DNA of 64,000 bases from the NCBI RefSeq assembly GCF_002014825.1, contig NZ_MUYU01000009.1, positions 1-64,000 of the forward strand, in the 5' to 3' direction. This document shows positions 60,960 through 64,000 of this stretch, in pieces. The translations under genes and the position numbers were made by a program. The first letter of the stretch is position 1. The number at the start of each line of letters is the position of its first letter. The notes under the pieces were generated by a model. That model saw only the letters and a program-made list of their open reading frames with translations, was not told where the DNA came from and made no database searches. The stretch is from Moraxella pluranimalium. GTDB lineage: Bacteria > Pseudomonadota > Gammaproteobacteria > Pseudomonadales > Moraxellaceae.

Positions 60960-61514
60960 TCAGCGAAATGCACAGTCTGCCACATGGTCATTGACCATAC
61001 CCACCGCCTGCATAAAGGCATAGCAAGTGGTTGCACCGACGAATTTAAATCCGTCTTTTTTGAGCTGTTTGGCTAGGCGTACCGACACATCCGTCTGTGC
61101 AGGAATATCGGATAAATCGGCAGGGCGGTTGTCAATTGGCTTGCCATCCGCTGTGGTGATGCCCCATAGATAGTCGCTAAAGCTTTGATATTGTTTAATT
61201 TTTAAATATGCTTTAGCATTATTGATAATCGCCAAAATCTTGGCACGATGGCGGATAATACCAGCATCTAGCATGAGTTCATCGACTTTGGCATCATCAT
61301 AGGCAACAATCTTGACCGCATCAAAGCCATCAAACGCCCGATAATAGCCATCACGGCGCTTCAAAATCGTAATCCAGCTAAGCCCTGCCTGCATTGACTC
61401 TAGGCACAGCATGGCAAATAAGGTATCGTCATCATAGACAGGCCTGCCCCATTCGTTATCATGATAAGCGATATACATCGGGTCGGATAAGCACCAAGTA
61501 CAGCGATGTGTCAT
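60960..61514 (-). CDS. tag: DNA-3-methyladenine glycosylase I
   Basis: Base-excision glycosylase of 184 residues removing 3-methyladenine. RCTWCLSDPMYIAYHDNEWGRPVYDD provides Cys and His zinc ligands, with HVADC near the C-terminus providing the rest. The substrate pocket is in LESMQAGLSWITILKRRDGYYRAF and KFVGATTCYAFMQAVGMVNDH. The start codon overlaps the stop of the DUF805 gene (ATGA), so the pair is coupled. Confidence 0.95.
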   Translation of the reverse strand: MTHRCTWCLSDPMYIAYHDNEWGRPVYDDDTLFAMLCLESMQAGLSWITILKRRDGYYRAFDGFDAVKIVAYDDAKVDELMLDAGIIRHRAKILAIINNAKAYLKIKQYQSFSDYLWGITTADGKPIDNRPADLSDIPAQTDVSVRLAKQLKKDGFKFVGATTCYAFMQAVGMVNDHVADCAFR

Positions 61515-62032
61515 ACAAATTGCCCCATCTGAGCCGACTGCGTCAAGGCATCAAAAAACACAAAGAACACAATCGCCCAAATCAGCTGTAGTACAAGCAT
61601 CACCACCACAAAGACCTTAAGCACCATACCTGCAGGCTTGGCAGGGTTGCCATATTGATTTGGCAGTGGCTCACCTTTGGCAAATAGCAGATACAAAAGC
61701 AAAATCAGATTGGCAAGTGGCACAAGTAGCAGTAGCGACATCCAGCCTGTTTTACCCAAATCATGCAATCTGCGAATGGTCGGCGCAAAGGTGGTATATA
61801 GACCAATCAGCATCATCGGCAGCCAAAACATCAGCAAAATGCCAAACATCGCATCAGGATTGACCGCATCAATCATCGCAAATAGCACGCCCATCGGGAC
61901 TGCAAACAGCAAGCTTAGCAAGATGTTAAGAATCATCGAATACGCAAGATAGCGAATACGCCCGATACGCCCTTTATAATGATAAAAAGGGTAATCGTCA
62001 TACAATGGTGGTGGGGTATAGTCGTTATTCAT
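61511..62032 (-). CDS. DUF805 membrane protein
   Basis: 173-residue inner-membrane protein with four to five hydrophobic segments. The family signature is visible: FYHYKGRIGRIRYLAYSM near the N-terminus and TIRRLHDLGKTGWMSLLLLVPL after the second helix pair, then a GEPLPNQYGNPA motif. DUF805 (YhaH-like) proteins have no established role. It is translationally coupled to tag downstream and lies 20 bp after cysE, so cysE-DUF805-tag could be one transcript. Confidence 0.9.
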   Translation of the reverse strand: MNNDYTPPPLYDDYPFYHYKGRIGRIRYLAYSMILNILLSLLFAVPMGVLFAMIDAVNPDAMFGILLMFWLPMMLIGLYTTFAPTIRRLHDLGKTGWMSLLLLVPLANLILLLYLLFAKGEPLPNQYGNPAKPAGMVLKVFVVVMLVLQLIWAIVFFVFFDALTQSAQMGQFV

Positions 62033-62052
62033 AATATTATTAAACCATTTAA

Positions 62053-62874
62053 TTAAATTTGATAATTGTCAGTTGTGCCGTTGCCATCTTGCTGGTCGTC
62101 TAGCACAGATAAATCATCTTTGCAGATGGATTTGATGGATTTTGGCTCAAAATTTGGGTCAAGGCGCTTCACCGCCGTCATCAGCTCGCAGATTTGCTTA
62201 TCCTGGTCTTGGATATGCGCAAGTAAGGCAGCGATGCTTGATGCCACAGGGTCTTTGGCATTAGGCTTGAGTCCATAGGCGTTAAACAAATGCTCGGACT
62301 GCGCTTGATGCTCGGTAGGGCTTGCTGGCTCTTCTTTGACAATCATACGAGCAGCACTACCGACCATCGTTGCGCCTGCTGGTACAGGCTTGACGACGAC
62401 GGCATTTGAGCCGACTTTGGCGCCATCACCGACACTAAAGCCACCCAGAATCTTCGCCCCTGCACCGACGACGACATTATTACCCAGTGTTGGATGGCGT
62501 TTTGCGCCTTTTTCCCACGACACGCCGCCCAGCGTCACGCCATGATAAAGCGTGACATCATCGCCAATCTCAGCAGTCTCGCCAATCACCACACCCATGC
62601 CATGGTCAATAAAAAATCGCTTGCCAATCTTGGCGGCAGGGTGAATCTCAATGCCTGTGGTGCAGCGGCTAAAATGCGATAAGGCGCGTGCCAAGAATTT
62701 TTGGTCGCACTGCCACAGGGCGTGTGCGCCGCGGTGCATGATGCGCGCATGGATGCCGGGATAGGTCAAGAGCACTTCGGCTTTGGTACGGGCAGCAGGG
62801 TCTCGCTCTAGGACGGCTTGTACATCATCATTGATGGCGTTTTTTAGTTCGCTTAATTTGGCAAAAATCGACAT
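62053..62874 (-). CDS. cysE: Serine O-acetyltransferase
   Basis: First enzyme of cysteine synthesis, making O-acetylserine from serine and acetyl-CoA; 273 residues. A short N-terminal helical domain ([18 protein letters not shown]) leads to the left-handed beta helix with hexapeptide repeats and the catalytic [27 protein letters not shown]. The C-terminus (~195-273) is longer than in CysE of enterics and lacks an obvious terminal Ile cysteine-synthase-binding context, although the very last residue is Ile. trmJ upstream is a conserved neighbour in many gammaproteobacteria; iscR is not on the other side. Confidence 0.95.
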   Translation of the reverse strand: MSIFAKLSELKNAINDDVQAVLERDPAARTKAEVLLTYPGIHARIMHRGAHALWQCDQKFLARALSHFSRCTTGIEIHPAAKIGKRFFIDHGMGVVIGETAEIGDDVTLYHGVTLGGVSWEKGAKRHPTLGNNVVVGAGAKILGGFSVGDGAKVGSNAVVVKPVPAGATMVGSAARMIVKEEPASPTEHQAQSEHLFNAYGLKPNAKDPVASSIAALLAHIQDQDKQICELMTAVKRLDPNFEPKSIKSICKDDLSVLDDQQDGNGTTDNYQI

Positions 62875-62908
62875 GGTGGTTTTCCTAACTCATCTGCAAG
62901 ATGTGAAC

Positions 62909-62937
62909 ATATTAGCGACGGCAAAGGGAATTATCAA
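62909..62937 (-). promoter_or_regulatory. Sigma70 promoter of cysE
   Basis: On the minus strand TTGATA (62937-62932) and TAATAT (62914-62909) are 17 bp apart, giving a leader of about 30 nt. Confidence 0.65.
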
Positions 62938-63015
62938 GTCGCAATCGGGATATCAATGTGCAAAAAATTACTAAGCAAATCACGATAATCCGTCAGCAAT
63001 CCATCAACAAGACAA

Positions 63016-63903
63016 CTAGCCAATCATCTTATCCATCTTGGCAATCAGCGCACGAATCAGCGCATATTCTTTTTGGTCAAGCTGTAGCCGTGATGACAGC
63101 CGTGATAGGCGATGCGGTAGGTGTTTTAGGTCGTCATCGTGGGCAAGGTTGAGTTTTTTTAATAAGTCAATTACTGCGGTATTAAGGCTCGTCGCCTGCG
63201 CCTGATTGATGGCAGGTTCATCCCATTGCCCACGGATGGTGATGTCAAGCGGATGGGTGATTTGTGGTGCGCCTTGAGTTTGCTTGTTGGAGTAAATACC
63301 CTGTACGCTATTTGTCTGTGCATTACCATCACAAGGATGTGAAAAGTATGCATAGATATTGGCTGCAATCACCTGAATGGCACTGGCGACATTGAGTACC
63401 GGATAAGTAGGGTTGGCAGGGATTTGGATATGATAATCTGCTTTGGCAAGCTCGTCGTTGTTCAGCCCATGATTTTCACGACCAAATAAAATAGCAATGC
63501 GTGGCGTGATGGCGGTATCAATAGGCTTATCGGCAGATTTATCTTCTGCTGATACCTGCGCCGATAGGTGCTGCGCCATCATTGATGCAGCAAAGGCAGG
63601 CGTCACCACAGGGCGTGGCATCTGACGACTGCGAGCACTGGCAGCAAAAATCAGCGTACAATCAGCAAGCGCTTCATCAAGCGTCTCCGTGATGCGAGTA
63701 TTGGTCAAAATCTCTTGCGCCCCTGCGGCATTGGCAGTGCTGGTCTCATCAATCGGTAGGCGTGGATTGACCACCACCAAATCCGCCAAGCCCATCGTAT
63801 GTAGCGCACGAGCTGCCGAGCCGATATTGGCGGGCAAGGTGGTCTCAACCATCACAATGCGAATGCTAGGCAGATAATCAAGGTAGTCGTGCGTTTGGCT
63901 CAT
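63016..63903 (-). CDS. trmJ: tRNA (cytidine/uridine-2'-O-)-methyltransferase TrmJ
   Basis: SPOUT-class methyltransferase for position 32 of tRNAs, 295 residues. Knot motifs are TTLPANIGSAARALHTMGL (1), LFGRENHGLNNDEL (2) and YPVLNVASAIQVIAANIY (3). Compared with E. coli TrmJ (246) there are two polar insertions: one before motif 2 (QVSAEDKSADKPIDTA) and one of ~30 residues before the C-terminal helical domain. These look like disordered loops and do not touch the knot. It is immediately upstream of cysE with 141 bp between. Confidence 0.92.
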   Translation of the reverse strand: MSQTHDYLDYLPSIRIVMVETTLPANIGSAARALHTMGLADLVVVNPRLPIDETSTANAAGAQEILTNTRITETLDEALADCTLIFAASARSRQMPRPVVTPAFAASMMAQHLSAQVSAEDKSADKPIDTAITPRIAILFGRENHGLNNDELAKADYHIQIPANPTYPVLNVASAIQVIAANIYAYFSHPCDGNAQTNSVQGIYSNKQTQGAPQITHPLDITIRGQWDEPAINQAQATSLNTAVIDLLKKLNLAHDDDLKHLPHRLSRLSSRLQLDQKEYALIRALIAKMDKMIG

Positions 63904-63952
63904 AGGATGCTCTTTTGTTATTTTTTGGTGATTGATGGCTTTATTGATTAAT

Positions 63953-64000
63953 TTATCTAAAAATCACATTATCCACGCCAAGCACCGATTTGAGCTTGGC
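63953..64000 (-). CDS. 3' end of an unidentified gene, cut by the window edge
   Basis: The minus strand is open from the window end to TAA at 63955-63953, giving AKLKSVLGVDNVIFR as C-terminus, normal in composition. It would end 50 bp before trmJ starts. Too short to identify. Confidence 0.4.
   Translation of the reverse strand, partial: AKLKSVLGVDNVIFR

Overview
The window looks like a chromosomal segment of a Gram-negative gammaproteobacterium in the Moraxellaceae, most probably Moraxella or a close relative. This rests on AT-leaning DNA, gene content (CrgA-like LysR regulator, DUF3360 permease, YjjP/YjjB exporter halves, secD-secF-yajC, rpoD, accB-accC, a lauroyl-type acyltransferase) and a Pseudomonas-like AspRS; no database search was possible. 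About 47 genes fill it and no rRNA or tRNA gene was seen.

Layout. 1-1330 is a scrap-yard: a truncated IS1595/IS1016-type transposase, one end of an IS21-like element, a C-terminal phage-type ORF cut by that end, and a short gene tail. 1.5-15.6 kb holds an OppA-like lipoprotein, an isochorismatase-like hydrolase, lysS, a CPA1 antiporter followed by dnaX, a LysR regulator, a DUF3360 permease, yacG, argD-yjjP-yjjB and a lone ribbon-helix-helix protein. 15.7-19.2 kb (minus) is aspS, a lipid A-type acyltransferase and a glycosyltransferase-like gene. 19.8-28.2 kb (plus) is nhaP2, a sohB-type peptidase without a membrane anchor, an SDR and two large unknown lipoproteins. 28.4-34.7 kb (minus) is accB-accC, a LOG protein and yajC-secD-secF. 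34.9-44.0 kb has a CBS/DUF21 protein, a secreted unknown, mltD, mltF, a NIF3 protein and a membrane-anchored HtrA protease. 44.1-50.9 kb has a thioesterase-fetA-fetB operon, xthA, argJ and xseA followed by an nfsB-type gene broken by an amber codon. 51.0-64.0 kb has sbcD-sbcC, DUF493, an AAA ATPase, rpoD, an MliC-type lysozyme inhibitor, DUF805-tag, cysE and trmJ.

Functional themes are envelope maintenance (lytic transglycosylases, HtrA, lipid A acylation, lysozyme inhibitor, Sec accessory complex), DNA repair (xthA, xseA, sbcCD, tag), arginine synthesis (argD, argJ) and ion homeostasis (two antiporters, FetAB). Most genes are ordinary housekeeping genes.

The most interesting items are: the two-lipoprotein operon at 23846-28206, which carries tandem cysteine-paired helical units plus a possibly shared C-terminal domain; an identical 19-bp inverted-repeat element at 9574-9592 and 41521-41539, each next to a -35-like hexamer; the nonsense codon in the nitroreductase; the orphan AAA ATPase behind rpoD; and the orphan RHH regulator with a strong promoter and candidate operator. 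Many strong intrinsic terminators and several sigma70 promoters were located by eye.
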